Assembly (NCBI GenBank): GCA_030523555.1
Contig: JAUNIH010000001.1
Coordinates: 22,995 to 86,994, forward strand
Length of the DNA: 64,000 nucleotides
DNA from: Erysipelotrichaceae bacterium
Lineage (GTDB): Bacteria > Bacillota_I > Bacilli_A > Erysipelotrichales > Erysipelotrichaceae
Direction of reading: 5' to 3'
Shown: in pieces, positions 62,501 through 64,000 of the stretch
Position numbering within the stretch: the first letter of the stretch is position 1
How the letters are laid out: each line of letters begins with the position of its first letter
Translations under genes and position numbers: made by a program
Notes under the pieces: model-generated
Database searches by the model: none
What the model was told of the DNA's origin: nothing
What the model saw: only the letters and a program-made list of their open reading frames with translations

Positions 62501-63943
62501 ATGAACAAAGTAAGAACGAGATTTGCACCTAGCCCTACAGGATATATGCATATTGGTAACCTCAGAACGGCTTTATATGCCTATCTGATTGCCAAAAAGG
62601 ATGATGGTACTTTTATTTTGAGAATTGAAGATACCGATCAGGGTAGACTTGTTGAAGGAGCTGTCGATATCATCTACAACACTCTTAAAGAATGCGGCCT
62701 TAAACACGATGAAGGACCGGATATTCCTGGAGATTATGGACCATATGTACAGTCTGACCGTATGAAATCAGGAATATATGCGGAGTATGCTCATAAACTT
62801 GTCGATATGGGTAAAGCACATATCTGTTTCTGCAAGGAAGAAGATGTGGAAAAACAGCGTGAAGCTGCCGGAGATTCCTTCTACTTCATTGATCCATGTA
62901 AGTCATTAAGCAAGGAAGAAATCGATAAGAGAATTGAATCTGGTGAAGATTATGTCATAAGACTCAATGTGAATCCAGAAGGAACTACTTCCTTTGTGGA
63001 TGAAGTATATGGAACCATCACTGTTGATAATTCCACACTTGACGAAATGGTATTGTTAAAATCCGATGGTTTCCCTACCTATAACTTTGCGAACGTCATC
63101 GATGATCATATGATGGATATTACGGATGTTGTAAGAGGTAATGAATATCTTTCTTCAACTCCTAAATACAATCTTATCTATGAAGCTTTCGGCTGGAATA
63201 TCCCAAGATATATTCACTGCCCTCCTGTTATGAAAGATGAACATTCAAAACTTTCCAAAAGAAACGGTGATGCCTCTTTCCAGGATCTTGTTGCCAAGGG
63301 ATATCTGCCACAGGCTATCTTAAACTATATTTCCCTTCTTGGCTGGGCACCTTCAGAAGATCGAGAAATATACTCGCTTGAAGAACTGTGCGAGGCCTTT
63401 GATGTCAAACGTATCGGTACAACAGGTGCCATCTTCGATATCAATAAACTGACATGGATGAATGGTGTATATCTCAGAAACATGGATATGAATGACTACT
63501 ATGAACTGGTTAAACCGTATATCTATGAAACAGTATCAGATAAGTTTGATTACAAACTGATCGCCAATGCCGTACATGATCGTGTAAATATCCTTTCTGA
63601 AATTCAAGATATGATTTCTTTCTTCAATGAAGTGGAAACATATGATAATGAGATCTACACAAATAAAAAGGCCAAGACAAATGCTGATATCGCGAAGGAT
63701 CTTCTTCCATCTGCTCTTTCGGTTCTTGAATCTGTAAGTGACTGGAACAACAGTTCTATCTTTGAAGCTCTGGCGGCAAAAGCGGCTGAACTTTCAGTAA
63801 AGAATATTACCCTGATGTATCCTGTACAGGTTGCCTTATCCGGAAGAAGTGTAGCCGCAGGCGGCGCTACAGCCATAGCAGAAATTCTCGGTAAAGAAGA
63901 AACCTTATCAAGAATAAGCAACGCAATAACAAAACTCAATTAA
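62501..63943 (+). CDS. gltX: Glutamyl-tRNA synthetase
   Basis: Charges tRNA-Glu (and often tRNA-Gln in Firmicutes lacking GlnRS). It is a class I enzyme of 480 residues with the HIGH-type motif PSPTGYMHIGNLRTA (residues 9-23) and the KMSKS-type motif HSKLSKRNGD near 247, and a helical anticodon-binding end. AAAGGAG lies 8 bases before the ATG. No terminator is visible in the last 57 bases of the window. Confidence 0.96.
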   Translation: MNKVRTRFAPSPTGYMHIGNLRTALYAYLIAKKDDGTFILRIEDTDQGRLVEGAVDIIYNTLKECGLKHDEGPDIPGDYGPYVQSDRMKSGIYAEYAHKLVDMGKAHICFCKEEDVEKQREAAGDSFYFIDPCKSLSKEEIDKRIESGEDYVIRLNVNPEGTTSFVDEVYGTITVDNSTLDEMVLLKSDGFPTYNFANVIDDHMMDITDVVRGNEYLSSTPKYNLIYEAFGWNIPRYIHCPPVMKDEHSKLSKRNGDASFQDLVAKGYLPQAILNYISLLGWAPSEDREIYSLEELCEAFDVKRIGTTGAIFDINKLTWMNGVYLRNMDMNDYYELVKPYIYETVSDKFDYKLIANAVHDRVNILSEIQDMISFFNEVETYDNEIYTNKKAKTNADIAKDLLPSALSVLESVSDWNNSSIFEALAAKAAELSVKNITLMYPVQVALSGRSVAAGGATAIAEILGKEETLSRISNAITKLN

Positions 63944-64000
63944 ACAGGCTTTTTGACATTTCGTGTGGCTGTGGCATTCCAATGTCATTAGATGTGGCAC

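Noticed and set aside
63944..64000. Sequence after gltX as a terminator or RNA gene
   Set aside because: Only 57 bases are present and no stem with a T run is visible.
1..64000. CRISPR array, tRNA or rRNA genes, insertion sequences, prophage
   Set aside because: I saw no regular spaced repeats, no tRNA-like cloverleaf with its CCA end, no transposase and no phage structural genes in the window.

Overview
The window looks like a chromosomal segment of a low-GC Gram-positive bacterium, most likely a gut-associated member of the Erysipelotrichia (Bacillota). The reasons are AT-rich DNA with strong AAGGAG-type ribosome sites, a T-box and a purine riboswitch, Firmicutes-type gene neighbourhoods (cvpA-mutS2-uvrC, alaS-ireB-DUF1292-mltG-udk-greA, comEA-comEC-holA, smc-ftsY-ylxM, nusB-xseA-xseB-ispA-dxs-recN-xerD-deoB) and a short SMC protein of the Mollicutes/Erysipelotrichia size. 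The species assignment is inference; no 16S rRNA or tRNA gene is visible.

Region 1 (1-6930): the 3' end of thrS, then a guanine-class purine riboswitch leader and a four-gene nucleoside ABC importer (BMP lipoprotein, double ATPase, two permeases).

Region 2 (6941-16892) is the accessory region and the most interesting part. A stand-alone tyrosine recombinase is followed directly by a 23-bp inverted repeat pair (7820-7842 and 8022-8044). Each arm is itself a near-perfect palindrome whose central dinucleotide is GT on one side and AC on the other. The 179-bp segment between them carries a good sigma-A promoter that currently points left, away from the operon. Downstream lies an operon with an XRE regulator, a 1436-residue beta-helix/VWA adhesin, two TasA/CalY-like fibre proteins, a membrane-anchored surface protein with a stop codon in its signal peptide, a MucBP-type protein, a SipW-type signal peptidase and a class-B-like sortase. 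I read this as a phase-variable TasA/SipW/sortase surface-fibre locus, sequenced in the OFF orientation.

Region 3 (16900-43800) is housekeeping: proS and rnhC on the minus strand, then plus-strand blocks for DNA repair (cvpA, mutS2, uvrC, a 53-residue membrane protein, rmuC, yitT), redox and tRNA functions (spx, mnmA, recD2, mupG), T-box-controlled alaS, ireB, mltG, udk, greA, a competence block (unknown gene, comEA, comEC, holA), L-serine dehydratase and a U32-family protein.

Region 4 (43860-64000): smc-ftsY-ylxM-ackA-nrnA and hup on the plus strand; a minus-strand run nusB-xseA-xseB-ispA-dxs-like-recN-xerD-deoB; then DUF5662, comEB, rhomboid, rluD, lspA, a TSCPD protein and gltX. The dxs-like gene has lost the thiamine-diphosphate GDG motif and the C-terminal domain, so it is probably not an active DXP synthase.

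A recurring feature across the housekeeping DNA is a set of genes with no ribosome site but a -10-like hexamer exactly 6 (once 7) bases before the ATG, which predicts leaderless mRNAs.
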